Below, piece by piece: positions 44,497 to 54,356 of a stretch of DNA of 64,000 nucleotides (positions within the stretch are counted from its first letter, which is position 1; each line of letters begins with the position of its first letter). This DNA comes from Paraburkholderia largidicola (GTDB taxonomy: Bacteria; Pseudomonadota; Gammaproteobacteria; Burkholderiales; Burkholderiaceae), in assembly GCF_013426895.1 (NCBI RefSeq), contig NZ_AP023175.1, forward strand, positions 248,001-312,000, written 5' to 3'. The position numbers and the translations under genes are program-made. The notes below the pieces were generated by a model that was not told where the DNA came from, searched no databases, and was given only the letters and a program-made list of their open reading frames with translations.

Positions 44497-46926
44497 ATGG
44501 CTACGTTGAAGAATCGACCGCAGTTTTCTGTCTCCGAAACCCTTAACGGTCAAGCCGGCAACCCGATCGTGCTGTCCGCTGCCGATGGCGCGCGGATCGA
44601 ACTGTTCGTGCTCGCCGACGACATCATCCGCGTGCTCGTGTTGCCGAAGGGCGAACTTCGCGGACCGCGCACCTGGTCGATTGCGCCCGGCCTGGAAGAC
44701 GTGCCGATCGAGGGCCGCGACCGGCGCGACCTGAGCGGCTTCGGGCAAACGGCATTCAGCGCGACGAGCGACACGCAAACGCTCGTCGTCGAAACCGCGC
44801 AGGTTCGCCTGACGGTCGCACTGGACGGCGGCTTCTGTTCGTGGGCCATCGCGCGTGACGGCGCGTGGCACGACGTGATGAACGACCGCAAGACTCAGGC
44901 GTACAACTTCGGCTGGTGGGACGAGCGCGTCTATCACTACGTCGAGCGGCAGCGCGGCGAAATGTACGTGGGTCTCGGCGAGCGCGCCGGCACGCTGGAC
45001 CGCGCGAACCAGAGCTACGAGATGCGCAACATCGACGCGATGGGCTACAGCGCGCGCAGTACGGACCCGCTCTACAAGCACATCCCGTTTTACGTGACGT
45101 GGCAGCCGCAGTCGTCGATGGGCTTTGGCCTGTTCTACGACACGCTCGCCGATTGCCGCTTCGACATGGGCCGCGAGCTGGACAACTATCACGGCCATTA
45201 CCGGCATTTCGTCGCCGAGCATGGCGATCTGGACTACTACTTCATCGCGTCGGCGGATACGCCGTTGCACGCGGTGCGCCGCTTCACGTGGCTCACGGGC
45301 CGGCCCGCGCTGATGCCGAAGTGGGGCCTCGGCTACTCCGGCTCGACGATGAGCTACACCGACGCGCCCGACGCGCAACACAAGATGGGCGAATTCATCG
45401 AGCGCTGCCGCGAGCATGACGTGCTGTGCGATTCGTTCCACCTGTCGTCGGGCTACACGTCGATTGGCGCGAAGCGTTATGTGTTCAACTGGAATCACGA
45501 GAAATTTCCGGACATCGAAGGTTTCGTGCACGGCTATCTGCGGGAGGGCGTGAAGCTGTGCGCGAACATCAAGCCGTGCCTGTTGCAGGATCACCCGGCA
45601 TTCGACGAAGCCGCGAAGGCAGGTCTGCTGATCCAGGCGCGCGACGGCGAGCCCGCATGGGTGCAGTTCTGGGACGAAGTGGGCGCGTATCTCGACTTCA
45701 CCAATCCCGCCACGATCGACTGGTGGAAAGCGCGTGTGAAGGACAGCCTGCTGCGCTACGGCATTGCATCGACGTGGAACGACAACAACGAGTTCGAAAT
45801 CTGGACACCGGACGCGATCGCGCAAGGCTTCGGCGAGCCGTTCCCCGCGCATCAGGCGAAGGTGCTGCAGACGCAGCTGATGATGCGCGCGTCACGCGAC
45901 GCGCAGCGTGAGCACGCGCCGCGCACGCGGCCATTTCTCGTGTCGCGTTCGGGTGGCGTCGGCATGCATCGTTATGTGCAGACATGGTCCGGCGACAACT
46001 ACACGTCGTGGGAAACGCTGCGCTACAACCTGAAAATGGGCCTCGGCCTCGCGATGTCGGGCGTGTCGAACAGCGGCCATGACATTGGCGGATTCTCCGG
46101 GCCGGCGCCGGAGCCGGAACTGCTGCTGCGCTGGGTCGCGTTCGGCATTTTCCTGCCGCGTTTCAGCATCCATTCGTGGAATGACGACGGCACGGTCAAC
46201 GAACCCTGGATGTATCCCGAAGCGACTGCGCAGATCGCCGGGCTCATCAAACTGCGGTATCGGCTGATTCCTTACCTGTACGAACTGCTGTGGCAATCGC
46301 ATCGCTCGTACGAGCCTGTGCTGCGCCCGCTGTTCGCAGAGTTTCCGAACGATCCGCGCTGCCTCGCCGATGGCGACGACATGATGCTCGGTTCGTCGCT
46401 ACTCGTTGCGCCTGTCGTGGAGCAAGGACAGCGCGAGCGCGATGTGTACCTGCCGGCGGGCGTGCGCTGGGCGTCGTACTGGAGCGGCGAGGTGTTCGAA
46501 GGCGGGCAGAGCGTGACGTTGCCGGCGCCGTTCGAGCAACCCGTGATGCTGCTGCGCGAAGGCAGTGTCGTGCCGTTGAACGTCGCGGAGCAGCACTTCG
46601 CGCAACCCGCCGACGAGCGCGGGTTCATCGCGCTGCCATTCGAAGGAACCGGCACGGCGCGAGGCAGTTGCGTCGAAGACGATGGCGAAACGGAAGCCTG
46701 GCGAGACGGCATGCAAGGGCGCTGGAATGTCGCAGTCGCAAGCGACGCAACCACGCTGCGTATCACGATCGACCGCGAAGGGCAGATGCCGTTCGCGCAA
46801 CACGAAGTACAACTCAGCGTGCCTGCGTCCGAGGTCCGCGAAGCCACCTGCACGAACGGCGAAGTAACTGGCGATGTCGTCTTGAATGGCTGGCGCCGTC
46901 TGACGCTGCGCCTGGCGCATCCCTAA
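44497..46926 (+). CDS. Glycoside hydrolase family 31 enzyme
   Basis: An 809-residue cytoplasmic enzyme without a signal peptide. The N-terminal beta-sandwich (about 1-260) precedes the TIM barrel. The catalytic nucleophile is D429 in WNDNNEF (427-433), and the acid/base is D500 in TWSGDNYTSW. GFGLFYDT and GVSNSGHDIGGFSG are further GH31 marks; the C-terminal beta domains follow. GH31 contains alpha-glucosidases, alpha-xylosidases, sulfoquinovosidases and others; the substrate cannot be set from motifs alone. It is located between an MFS importer and a porin, consistent with intracellular cleavage of an imported alpha-glycoside. Confidence 0.92.
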   Translation: MATLKNRPQFSVSETLNGQAGNPIVLSAADGARIELFVLADDIIRVLVLPKGELRGPRTWSIAPGLEDVPIEGRDRRDLSGFGQTAFSATSDTQTLVVETAQVRLTVALDGGFCSWAIARDGAWHDVMNDRKTQAYNFGWWDERVYHYVERQRGEMYVGLGERAGTLDRANQSYEMRNIDAMGYSARSTDPLYKHIPFYVTWQPQSSMGFGLFYDTLADCRFDMGRELDNYHGHYRHFVAEHGDLDYYFIASADTPLHAVRRFTWLTGRPALMPKWGLGYSGSTMSYTDAPDAQHKMGEFIERCREHDVLCDSFHLSSGYTSIGAKRYVFNWNHEKFPDIEGFVHGYLREGVKLCANIKPCLLQDHPAFDEAAKAGLLIQARDGEPAWVQFWDEVGAYLDFTNPATIDWWKARVKDSLLRYGIASTWNDNNEFEIWTPDAIAQGFGEPFPAHQAKVLQTQLMMRASRDAQREHAPRTRPFLVSRSGGVGMHRYVQTWSGDNYTSWETLRYNLKMGLGLAMSGVSNSGHDIGGFSGPAPEPELLLRWVAFGIFLPRFSIHSWNDDGTVNEPWMYPEATAQIAGLIKLRYRLIPYLYELLWQSHRSYEPVLRPLFAEFPNDPRCLADGDDMMLGSSLLVAPVVEQGQRERDVYLPAGVRWASYWSGEVFEGGQSVTLPAPFEQPVMLLREGSVVPLNVAEQHFAQPADERGFIALPFEGTGTARGSCVEDDGETEAWRDGMQGRWNVAVASDATTLRITIDREGQMPFAQHEVQLSVPASEVREATCTNGEVTGDVVLNGWRRLTLRLAHP

Positions 46927-47035
46927 CTTCCACCCACCACACGACCGTCAGGTCTCGATTTAAACCCCAACCATCTTGCATGGGACGCGAGCAGGGCGCT
47001 GAAGCGCCTGCTCCGTCGCAAGGAGACTACAAGCA

Positions 47036-48220
47036 ATGAAGACTTTGAAATGCACGCGCACGCGTGCAATGGCCCTCGCATGCCTGCCGTTCGCAGGTGC
47101 AGTGCTGTCGGCGGGTGCTTTCGCGCAAAGCAGCGTCACGTTGTACGGCGTCGTCGATAACGCGTTCAGCTACGTCAGCAACCAGCGTGGCCATTCGAAT
47201 TTCTACATGAGCCAGGGCAACCTGCAGGCGAGCAAGTTCGGCCTGCTCGGCGCAGAGGAACTGGGCGGCGGCACGAAGGTGATCTTTCGGCTGGAAAGCG
47301 GCTTCAATTCGTTGACGGGCGCGCAAAGCAGCGCGGGCAATCTCTTCAACCGGCAGGCGTACGTCGGCCTGAGCAACGACAAGTACGGCACGGTGACGCT
47401 TGGCCGCCAGTACACGCCTTACTTCAACATGGTCGGCGCGCTCGGGCCGACAGGCGTGCTGACGGGCGCAACGGGCGCGCACCCGGGCGATCTCGACGCG
47501 CTCGACACGACGCTGCGTTTCAACAACTCGATCACTTATGCATCGCCGAATATCGCGGGTCTGACATTCGCCGCGCAGTACGGGCTGGGCGGCGTGCCGG
47601 GCAGCGTGACGAACGGCAGCAATCTGAGTGCGGCGCTGCGTTACGACTACCAGTCGTTCTCGGCCGCGGCGGGTTACGTGAAACTGAAGAACATCACGAC
47701 GAGCCAGTCGCTCGGCAGCTTCGCGATCAATTCTCCCGTCAACAACGGCTACGCGAGCGCGAGCAGCACGCAGATGATCGCGGCAGCCGCCCGCTACAAC
47801 CTCAGCGACCTGATGGTCGGCGTGAACTACTCGAACGTGCAGTACGCGCCGGGTTCGCACTCGCTGTTCGCAAGCGAAGCGGTGTTCAACACGTACGGCG
47901 CGATCGCGACTTACCGGTTCACGCCGTCGGTGATCGCGGGGATCGGCTATAGCTACACGCGCGCAAGCAAGGCGAACGGTATCGACGATCCGGCGCAGTA
48001 TCACCAGATTTCGCTGGAGCAGACCTACAGCCTGTCGAAGCGTACGACGTTCTACGCGCTCGAGGCGTATCAACTGGCACGCGGCAAGTCGCTGGTCGCG
48101 TCGGGCTCGGGCGTGACGATCGCGGATGCGGTGGCGGTCGTCGGCGATTCGCAGAACACGACGCCGTCGTCGGGGCCGTCGCAATTCGTTGGCATGGTGG
48201 GCATTCGTCACTCGTTCTGA
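47036..48220 (+). CDS. General porin, OmpC-type (Burkholderiales family)
   Basis: A 394-residue outer-membrane trimeric porin with a Sec signal peptide (cleavage about AFA-QS), first strand SSVTLYGVVDNAFSYV, the KFGLLGAEELGGGTKVIF segment, and the C-terminal phenylalanine (MVGIRHSF) needed for BAM recognition. ATG 47036 follows AAGGAGA. It lies 109 bases after the GH31 gene on the same strand and may supply outer-membrane passage for its substrate. A strong terminator follows. Confidence 0.94.
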   Translation: MKTLKCTRTRAMALACLPFAGAVLSAGAFAQSSVTLYGVVDNAFSYVSNQRGHSNFYMSQGNLQASKFGLLGAEELGGGTKVIFRLESGFNSLTGAQSSAGNLFNRQAYVGLSNDKYGTVTLGRQYTPYFNMVGALGPTGVLTGATGAHPGDLDALDTTLRFNNSITYASPNIAGLTFAAQYGLGGVPGSVTNGSNLSAALRYDYQSFSAAAGYVKLKNITTSQSLGSFAINSPVNNGYASASSTQMIAAAARYNLSDLMVGVNYSNVQYAPGSHSLFASEAVFNTYGAIATYRFTPSVIAGIGYSYTRASKANGIDDPAQYHQISLEQTYSLSKRTTFYALEAYQLARGKSLVASGSGVTIADAVAVVGDSQNTTPSSGPSQFVGMVGIRHSF

Positions 48221-48274
48221 CCACGTCGTCATTGCGCGCGGCAAGCGGTTTGTGTCGCGAATCATCACGACTTG

Positions 48275-48315
48275 ACGCCGGGCGTCGCGAGATTGCGGCG
48301 GCCCGGCGTTTCTTT
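48275..48315 (+). terminator. Rho-independent terminator after the porin
   Basis: ACGCCGGGC (48275-48283) and GCCCGGCGT (48301-48309) form a 9-bp stem with a 17-base loop, followed by TTCTTT. It ends the MFS-GH31-porin unit. Confidence 0.75.
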
Positions 48316-48426
48316 GTCCGCTGCGTGGACGTGGGCGAAGGGACGCGGAAAGCGCTTTGGTCGCCTGGTATCATCAGGTGCATTTCACGCATATGCCTGC
48401 CCGCTCGGGCGCACCTGATCGACACG

Positions 48427-48711
48427 ATGACAAAGAACAACGCAGTTGCATTGTGCCCGGAACTCGCAGTCATTCTCGCGAGCGAAGTCGGCAAGGGCAA
48501 CCGGCTGAAAGATGGTCCGAGCAAGGCCGACTGGCCGGAGCCGGGCTCCGTGTTCGCGGCGCTCACGTCCGATCTGCGAAGCGAACCGTCGAACTTCCCG
48601 GCATCCGTCCGGCATTCGATCTGCCAGGATCCACGCTACGGCTGGCATGACGAGTGTTACTGCACGATTCATCGGCACCTGCTGGTGGCGGGAGCAACCC
48701 ATTCCCCTTGA
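48427..48711 (+). CDS. Hypothetical protein, 94 residues
   Basis: ATG 48427 opens a 94-residue frame starting MTKNNAVALCPELAVILASE and ending HLLVAGATHSP. It includes GKGNRLKDGPSKADWPEPGS and a histidine/cysteine-containing stretch (ICQDPRYGWHDECYCTIHRH) that could bind metal. There is no signal peptide. A longer frame from 48232 covers the terminator region and is rejected. I do not recognise a family, but its composition is protein-like. Confidence 0.6.
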   Translation: MTKNNAVALCPELAVILASEVGKGNRLKDGPSKADWPEPGSVFAALTSDLRSEPSNFPASVRHSICQDPRYGWHDECYCTIHRHLLVAGATHSP

Positions 48712-48880
48712 TCCCATGCGTCTTGCGCGTTGATTTTCCATTGGCTAATCTCCCGCCACCTGCGCGGATTCCCGTCACACCGTTTCGCCTGCGATTCACG
48801 CAACACCCCCTTTCTACCAATTGCGCAAAAACCTGTATGGATATACAGTATCGGCGTGCGATTCAAAAGGAGCGTGCGTC

Positions 48881-49150
48881 ATGGAAATGCGTGTGCATCA
48901 ACCCGCCGGTCATCCAATGCCGGAGATCGCGGCGTTTGTCGCGGACTTGAAGTCCGCGTTCGGCGAGTGGGAAATCGACGAGGCGATCCGTCGCGGCAAA
49001 GCCGGGGAACCTACGTTCTATGCATGCGAGAATGGCCGGTCGGTCGGCACGGCACGCCCGGCAGTGACAGACGCTTTCGCGCACGACCCTGCGCACGTCC
49101 CAACAAGCGAAGCCCGTCAGGAAGTTCCAGGCAAGGAGAGTGAGCGATGA
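48881..49150 (+). CDS. Hypothetical protein, 89 residues
   Basis: ATG 48881 has GGAG eight bases upstream. The product starts MEMRVHQPAGHPMPEIAAFV and contains a likely helix (FVADLKSAFGEWEIDEAIRR). It is soluble, with a polar C-terminus. Its stop overlaps the next gene's ATG by four bases, so the two are probably co-translated. Function unknown. Confidence 0.6.
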   Translation: MEMRVHQPAGHPMPEIAAFVADLKSAFGEWEIDEAIRRGKAGEPTFYACENGRSVGTARPAVTDAFAHDPAHVPTSEARQEVPGKESER

Positions 49151-49452
49151 AGACAGGTCGTCTGTGGGTCGGGCTGATCGCGCTGGCTTTGACTTCTGCG
49201 GCGCACGCGGAAAAGTACGTCGAAATCTGGAATCCGCCGGAAGCGCGTGGCCATTCTGCCGCCCCAGCCGTGCAAAAGCCGCTGCGTCCGCATGCGCAAA
49301 AACCGGCGGCGCCACGGCTTGCGAGAAAGGTCACCGAGCCGGGCAACGTACAGGCGGATCACGGCGCGTCGTCGGTGGTCGCGACGAAGCGGTCCGGCAA
49401 CCGGAGCATTCCGCGCAAGATCGGTCCGGATGGCAACGTGTTTCGCGTCTGA
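49147..49452 (+). CDS. Small exported basic protein, function unknown
   Basis: A 101-residue product with a signal peptide (MKTGRLWVGLIALALTSAAHA) and a mature part rich in Pro, Ala, Arg and Lys (VQKPLRPHAQKPAAPRLARK), ending GPDGNVFRV. The start overlaps the upstream gene as ATGA. The basic, unstructured composition would suit binding to nucleic acid, lipopolysaccharide or peptidoglycan, but this is speculation. Confidence 0.65.
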   Translation: MKTGRLWVGLIALALTSAAHAEKYVEIWNPPEARGHSAAPAVQKPLRPHAQKPAAPRLARKVTEPGNVQADHGASSVVATKRSGNRSIPRKIGPDGNVFRV

Positions 49453-49613
49453 CAGATGCGGGAAGGTGGCGGGGCGTCGTTCAAGGCCGCGCGCGGACAA
49501 CTTGCTACACTGCAGGTCCTTGTCCGCTGTGACTTGAGCCGGCGGCGCTGGCGGAACAATCCGGCGTCGCGTGTCCCAACCGCAGGTCTTCCTCGCAAAC
49601 CGCATCACGCAAC

Positions 49614-50768
49614 ATGAGTGTCATCGTCCGTCGTATCGCGCATCTCGACATGGACGCGTTCTATGCATCCGTCGAATTGCTGCGCTATCCGGAGTTGCGT
49701 GGCCAGCCGGTCGTGATCGGCGGAGGTCGCAACGCGATCCCGGAGACCTTGCCGGACGGCACGCGCCGGTTTGCGAAGCTGAAGGACTACGCGGGCCGCG
49801 GGGTCGTCACGACTTCGACCTACGAGGCGCGCGCATTCGGCGTCTTCTCGGCGATGGGCATGATGAAGGCCGCCCAACTCGCGCCGGACGCGATCCTGCT
49901 GCCAACCGACTTCGATTCCTATCGGCATTACTCGCGTCTCTTCAAGGCCGAAGTGGCGAAGTTCACGACGCGTATCGAAGATCGCGGCATCGACGAAATC
50001 TATATCGACCTCACCGACGTGCCGGGCGATGCCGCCGACATCGGTGCGCGCATCAAACACGCCGTGCGCAGCGCAACGGGCCTGACCTGTTCGATCTGCG
50101 TTGCGCCGAACAAGCTGCTCGCCAAGATCGGCTCCGAACTGGACAAGCCGGACGGCCTCACCATCCTGACGCCCGACGACATTCCCACGCGCATCTGGCC
50201 GCTCGCTGCGCGAAAGATCAACGGCATCGGGCCGAAGGCGAGCGAGCGGCTGGCCGCGCTCGGTATTAATACGGTCGGCGATCTGGCCCATGCGGCGCCG
50301 GATCTGCTGCAGGCCAACTTCGGCCTCAAATACGCCACGTGGCTCACGCATGTCGCGCAGGGCAGCGATGAGCGTCCCGTCGTCGTCGAATCCGAGCCGA
50401 AGTCGATGAGCCGCGAGACGACTTTCGAACGCGACCTGCATCCGCGCCATGACCGCCCCGCGCTGTCCGAGTCGTTCACGCGCCTGTGCGTGCGCGTCGC
50501 GGAAGACTTGCAGCGCAAGGGCTATGTCGGACACACGATCGGCATCAAACTGCGCTTCGACGATTTCTCCACCGTCACGCGCGATCTGACCATTCCCGCT
50601 GCGACATCGGACGCGGCGGCGATCCGGCGCGCCGCTACCGAGTGCCTGAAACGCGTCGCGCTGACACGCAAGCTGCGGCTGCTCGGCGTGCGCGTCAGCG
50701 GGCTCTCGCTGGTGAGCGAGCAGGCGCCGCCGCTGCCCATACAAGCCGAACTGCCGTTCACGGCTTGA
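49614..50768 (+). CDS. dinB: DNA polymerase IV (Y family)
   Basis: A 384-residue translesion polymerase. Catalytic features are present: the first metal-binding aspartate in RRIAHLDMDAFYASVELL, RGIDEIYIDLTD containing the second acidic pair, and CSICVAPNKLLAKIGSELDK in the palm. The little-finger domain follows, and the C-terminus (IQAELPFTA) contains a QxxLxF-type beta-clamp binding motif. The glycine in GIDEIYID replaces the serine common in enteric DinB but is seen in other Y-family members. No LexA box was identified upstream by eye. Confidence 0.93.
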   Translation: MSVIVRRIAHLDMDAFYASVELLRYPELRGQPVVIGGGRNAIPETLPDGTRRFAKLKDYAGRGVVTTSTYEARAFGVFSAMGMMKAAQLAPDAILLPTDFDSYRHYSRLFKAEVAKFTTRIEDRGIDEIYIDLTDVPGDAADIGARIKHAVRSATGLTCSICVAPNKLLAKIGSELDKPDGLTILTPDDIPTRIWPLAARKINGIGPKASERLAALGINTVGDLAHAAPDLLQANFGLKYATWLTHVAQGSDERPVVVESEPKSMSRETTFERDLHPRHDRPALSESFTRLCVRVAEDLQRKGYVGHTIGIKLRFDDFSTVTRDLTIPAATSDAAAIRRAATECLKRVALTRKLRLLGVRVSGLSLVSEQAPPLPIQAELPFTA

Positions 50769-50801
50769 GCGGCGACACCGGCTGACACCACAGCCTTAGC
50801 G

Positions 50802-51143
50802 TTAGCTTCGCCGAAACAGCGCACCGTTCAGGCGGGCAATCGACACGAGCCAACGCCCGATCGTCGCGACCATCGTCTGCCCGCGCGGACCCGTGTCGAT
50901 CTGCGCGATCGCGGCGCGCTGCCCAGCCGCGAGAACTTCGACGAACGCTTCGTACGGCAGCACATGGCGCTCGCCTTCGCACAGGACGACCGACACCCGA
51001 GGTGCGTCGCCAAGCAGCCAGTCCAGTGAGGCATCGCGGTAGCTCAACCGCAGCGTGCCTTCCAGCGCGACGATCGCGGTTTCGCGCTTGAACCAGGCGG
51101 CGTGAACCTGGCCGGGAGCGTATCGGTATTCGAAGGGTTTCAT
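50802..51143 (-). CDS. DUF2917-like small cupin protein
   Basis: A 113-residue protein from ATG 51143 (MKPFEYRYAPGQVHAAWFKR). The pattern of short beta strands, with APGQ near the N-terminus and GEGERHVLP-like CEGERHVLPYEAFVEVLA, matches the DUF2917 family of Burkholderiales. It lacks the metal-binding histidines of active cupins. A longer frame to 51248 runs toward the divergent regulator and is not chosen. It is divergent from the MocR regulator, a common arrangement in this group. Confidence 0.72.
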   Translation of the reverse strand: MKPFEYRYAPGQVHAAWFKRETAIVALEGTLRLSYRDASLDWLLGDAPRVSVVLCEGERHVLPYEAFVEVLAAGQRAAIAQIDTGPRGQTMVATIGRWLVSIARLNGALFRRS

Positions 51144-51358
51144 CGAGAATCCAGTCCGAAAGCAGTCAATTGATCGACCCGGCGATTTCAGAATCGATAG
51201 GTCAATGTCGAAAGCGTAAAGACAGTCATCGGACCGCAACAGACTCACGCGTTTAGAATCTGTACCGATACAGGAACCTGTTTTGTTGCGCTGTTTCCGT
51301 CTGAATTGCCAAGGTCTGTATCTGGCAATCTATCCACGCAGCAGGCACGATCCGAAGG

Positions 51359-52834
51359 ATGATCTTGCTGAACGACGAACCCCATCTCGCATCGCCCGAC
51401 ACGGGCGCACCGCTCTACGAACGCCTCGCCGAGCACTATCGCCGCGTGATCGCGTCGGGAACGCTCGCGCCCGGCGACCGGATGCCGTCGGTGCGTGCGT
51501 TGATGAGTCAGCATCGCGTGAGTCTGTCGACGGCGATCCAGGTGTTTCGCCGTCTCGAAGACGGCGGCTGGCTGCAGGCGCGGCCGCGTGCGGGCTACTT
51601 CGTGCGGCGTGCGCCTGCCTCGAAACTGGCGACGGTCGCCGAGCCGGAGATTCCAGCGCTTGCCGAGCCGGCGCGCTACGTCGGCTTGCACGAACGTATC
51701 TCGCGTGTGATCGAGCGGGCCCAGGCGTTTCCGGATGCGCTCAATCTCGGCGGCGCGACAGGGGATGCCGCGCTGTATCCGACCGAGCGGCTGCAGGCGC
51801 TCGCCTCGCGCATCCTGCGCCATCGGCCGACGCTGTTGACGGAGGTCGGCGAAGACGGCGGCGCGGGGGAGTTGAGGCAGGCTGTCGCGAAGCGTGCACT
51901 GTCGACGGGCGTGACGGTCTCGCCCGACGACGTGCTCGTGACGAGCGGCGGCGTCGAAGCCGTGAACCTCGCGTTGCGTGCCGTTGCGCAACCGGGCGAT
52001 ACGATTGCCGTCGAATCGCCGGCATTTTTCGGGCTGTTGCAGATACTCGAAAGTCTCGGACTGCGCGCGCTCGAAATACCGACCAGCCCGACCACGGGCC
52101 TGTCGCTGGAAGCGCTCGACATCGCGTTGACGGCATGCCCGGACATCAAGGCGCTCGTCGTCGTGCCGAACCTGCAGAATCCGCTCGGCTGCGTGATGCC
52201 GGACGCGCGCAAGGCCGAACTCGTCCAGTTGTGCGTGCACCGTGGCATCGCGCTGATCGAGGACGAGCCGTATCGCGAGCTGATCGAATCGGCGGAACCC
52301 GCGCGGCCACTGAAGGCCTGGGATCGCGACGGCGGCGTGATCTACTGCGCGTCGCTGAACAAGGTGCTCGCGCCGGGCATGCGGCTCGGCTGGATGTCGT
52401 CGGGGCGCTGGCATGCGCGCGTGCGGCTGTTGAAATTCGCGCAGACGCGCAACAACGAGTCGCTGGCGCAATTCGTTGCGGCCGAATTCATTGGCTCGGG
52501 CGCGTATGACCGGCATCTTCACCGCTTGCGCGAGAAACTGCGCGTGCAGCGCGAGGCGAGCGCCGATGCGATCGGCCGATATTTTCCGGCTGGCACGCGG
52601 CTGAGCTTGCCGCCGGGCGGTCTGCTGCTGTGGGTCGAATTGCCGGACGGCAAGTCGTCGGATGCGCTGTTCGAGGCGGCGTTGCCGCACGGTATCCGGA
52701 TCGCGCCCGGCTCGATCTTTTCGAACTCGGAGCGCTTCCGCTCGTTTATCCGCCTCAGTTGCCCGGGTCCGTTCGATGACCGGATGGACGCGGCGCTTCG
52801 TCAACTCGGACGCCTCGCCGGGGAAATCGGCTGA
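51359..52834 (+). CDS. MocR-family PLP-dependent transcriptional regulator
   Basis: A 491-residue fusion of an N-terminal GntR winged helix (about 18-88; [37 protein letters not shown]) to an aminotransferase class I domain (about 115-490). The PLP-binding lysine lies in [16 protein letters not shown], and the family motifs [10 protein letters not shown] and [10 protein letters not shown] are present. MocR proteins sense PLP or amino compounds and usually regulate a divergent gene, here the DUF2917-like gene. ATG 51359 is preceded by GAAGG. Confidence 0.92.
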   Translation: MILLNDEPHLASPDTGAPLYERLAEHYRRVIASGTLAPGDRMPSVRALMSQHRVSLSTAIQVFRRLEDGGWLQARPRAGYFVRRAPASKLATVAEPEIPALAEPARYVGLHERISRVIERAQAFPDALNLGGATGDAALYPTERLQALASRILRHRPTLLTEVGEDGGAGELRQAVAKRALSTGVTVSPDDVLVTSGGVEAVNLALRAVAQPGDTIAVESPAFFGLLQILESLGLRALEIPTSPTTGLSLEALDIALTACPDIKALVVVPNLQNPLGCVMPDARKAELVQLCVHRGIALIEDEPYRELIESAEPARPLKAWDRDGGVIYCASLNKVLAPGMRLGWMSSGRWHARVRLLKFAQTRNNESLAQFVAAEFIGSGAYDRHLHRLREKLRVQREASADAIGRYFPAGTRLSLPPGGLLLWVELPDGKSSDALFEAALPHGIRIAPGSIFSNSERFRSFIRLSCPGPFDDRMDAALRQLGRLAGEIG

Positions 52835-52913
52835 GGACCGGAAAGGGCCGCAAGCGCTGGCGCCGGGCGTGCGTGATTTTGTCTGTGCAATCGACGCAGC
52901 GAAGTCCGCTTCA

Positions 52914-52933
52914 TTCGTCACCGCATTGTCACG
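52914..52933 (+). promoter_or_regulatory. Candidate PhoB box
   Basis: TTCGTCACCGCATTGTCACG contains two CGTCA/TGTCA half-sites spaced 11 bases apart, the spacing of PhoB direct repeats (consensus CTGTCAT-N4-CTGTCAT). It lies about 220 bases before pstS. The match is partial but the location is apt. Confidence 0.35.
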
Positions 52934-53027
52934 AAGCGCGGCTAATTTCGAAACGCACCCCATACAAAGCTTTCAGCAACTCACTGCGTGGGTCCGGGTC
53001 AGGCGCCGAAGCGCGGACTCTGCTCGA

Positions 53028-53104
53028 CTGCACTTTCGTGCATGGACGGGCGTAACGCGTGCAAACGCCGACGCTCATCCACCGCACTTTCGTGCATGGG
53101 ACGG
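53028..53104 (+). repeat. Two copies of GCACTTTCGTGCATGG before pstS
   Basis: GCACTTTCGTGCATGG occurs at 53030-53045 and 53084-53099, 54 bases apart, each followed by (G)ACGG and a few bases later GTAA. Each copy is a small hairpin (GCAC-TTTC-GTGC). They lie in the pstS leader. Confidence 0.75.
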
Positions 53105-53150
53105 AAGTAAGGTCAAAAACGCCAGCTCCCGTCCACTACGGAGGCAAACC

Positions 53151-54182
53151 ATGAAAATCGCTCTGTTCGCAGCCGCCAGCCTGATCGGCGCGCTGTCCTG
53201 TTCCTTCGCGCACGCAGCCGACGTCACGGGCGCGGGCAGCACCTTCGCGGCCCCGATCTACACCAAATGGGCCGACGCGTACCAGAAGACGGGCGGCGGC
53301 CGAATCAACTACCAGGGCATCGGCTCGTCGGGCGGCATCAAGCAGGTGCTCGCCAAGACAGTCGACTTCGCCGGCTCCGACGCGCCGCTCAAAGACGATG
53401 AGCTCGCAAAAGACGGCCTGTTCCAGTTTCCGACCGTGGTGGGCGGCGTGGTGCCCGTCGTCAATCTGCCGGGCATCAAGCCGGGTGGGCTGGCGCTCTC
53501 CGGCCCGGTGCTCGGCGATATCTACCTCGGCAAGATCAAGAAGTGGAACGACCCGGCCATCGCCGCGCTCAATTCCGGCGTGAAGCTGCCCGACACGGAC
53601 ATCGCCGTCGTGCGTCGCGCGGACGGCTCGGGCACGAGCTTCATCTGGACGCATTATCTGGCGCAGGTGAACCCGGAGTGGAAGAGCAAGGTCGGCGAAG
53701 GCACGACGGTGAACTGGCCGACGGGCACGGGCGGCAAGGGCAACGACGGCGTCGCCGCATTCGTGCAGCGGCTGCCGGGCGCGATCGGCTACGTCGAATG
53801 GGCGTACGCGAAGCAGAACAAGATGACGTACACGTCGCTGAAGAATGCGGCCGGGAACGTGGTCGAACCGAAGACGGAAACTTTCAAGGCGGCGGCAGCG
53901 GGCGCCGACTGGTCGAAGTCGTTCTATCAGATCCTCACCAACGAGCCGGGCAAGGACGCATGGCCCGTCGTCGGCGCGACGTTCGTGCTGGTGCATTCGT
54001 CGCAGGACAAGCCGGATCGCGGCAAGGAAACGCTCAAGTTCTTCGACTGGGCGTTCAAGAACGGCAGTCAGACGGCGCAGGAACTCGACTACATCACGCT
54101 GCCGGATGGCGTCGTGTCCGAGATCCGCACGCAATGGAAGGCGAAGGTCAAGGACGCCGCCGGCAAGCCGATCGCCGATTGA
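53151..54182 (+). CDS. pstS: Phosphate ABC transporter substrate-binding protein PstS
   Basis: A 343-residue periplasmic phosphate-binding protein with a signal peptide (cleavage about AHA-AD). The phosphate-contacting segments are present: [53 protein letters not shown] 53151 follows GGAGG. No pstC, pstA or pstB follows, so this gene is uncoupled from its permease; the rest of the system must be elsewhere, or this is an additional copy. Confidence 0.94.
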   Translation: MKIALFAAASLIGALSCSFAHAADVTGAGSTFAAPIYTKWADAYQKTGGGRINYQGIGSSGGIKQVLAKTVDFAGSDAPLKDDELAKDGLFQFPTVVGGVVPVVNLPGIKPGGLALSGPVLGDIYLGKIKKWNDPAIAALNSGVKLPDTDIAVVRRADGSGTSFIWTHYLAQVNPEWKSKVGEGTTVNWPTGTGGKGNDGVAAFVQRLPGAIGYVEWAYAKQNKMTYTSLKNAAGNVVEPKTETFKAAAAGADWSKSFYQILTNEPGKDAWPVVGATFVLVHSSQDKPDRGKETLKFFDWAFKNGSQTAQELDYITLPDGVVSEIRTQWKAKVKDAAGKPIAD

Positions 54183-54356
54183 CCAGATTAATCGTACAAA
54201 AACGGGCCGGTGCGCGAGAACGCCGGCCGTCATTGAACAGTAACGGGGCATCGCGATAATGCGAGTCCTGGCCTGAGAGCAGTCGGGACGGGCGTGAAGC
54301 ACGGCGTCGGCCGCGCGTAGCGCCAGCTATCCCGATTGAAAGCCAGAGACGCACCC

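Larger units (their letters stand above)
52835..53150. other. pstS upstream region with a PhoB-box-like site and direct repeats
   Basis: No gene was found in these 316 bases. They contain a pair of TGTCA-like half-sites and two copies of a short hairpin-forming repeat, listed separately. A GGAGG Shine-Dalgarno sits 7 bases before the pstS ATG. Confidence 0.5.

Noticed and set aside
54190..54232. Imperfect hairpin after pstS as a terminator
   Set aside because: The stem has a bulge and no T-run follows on the plus strand.
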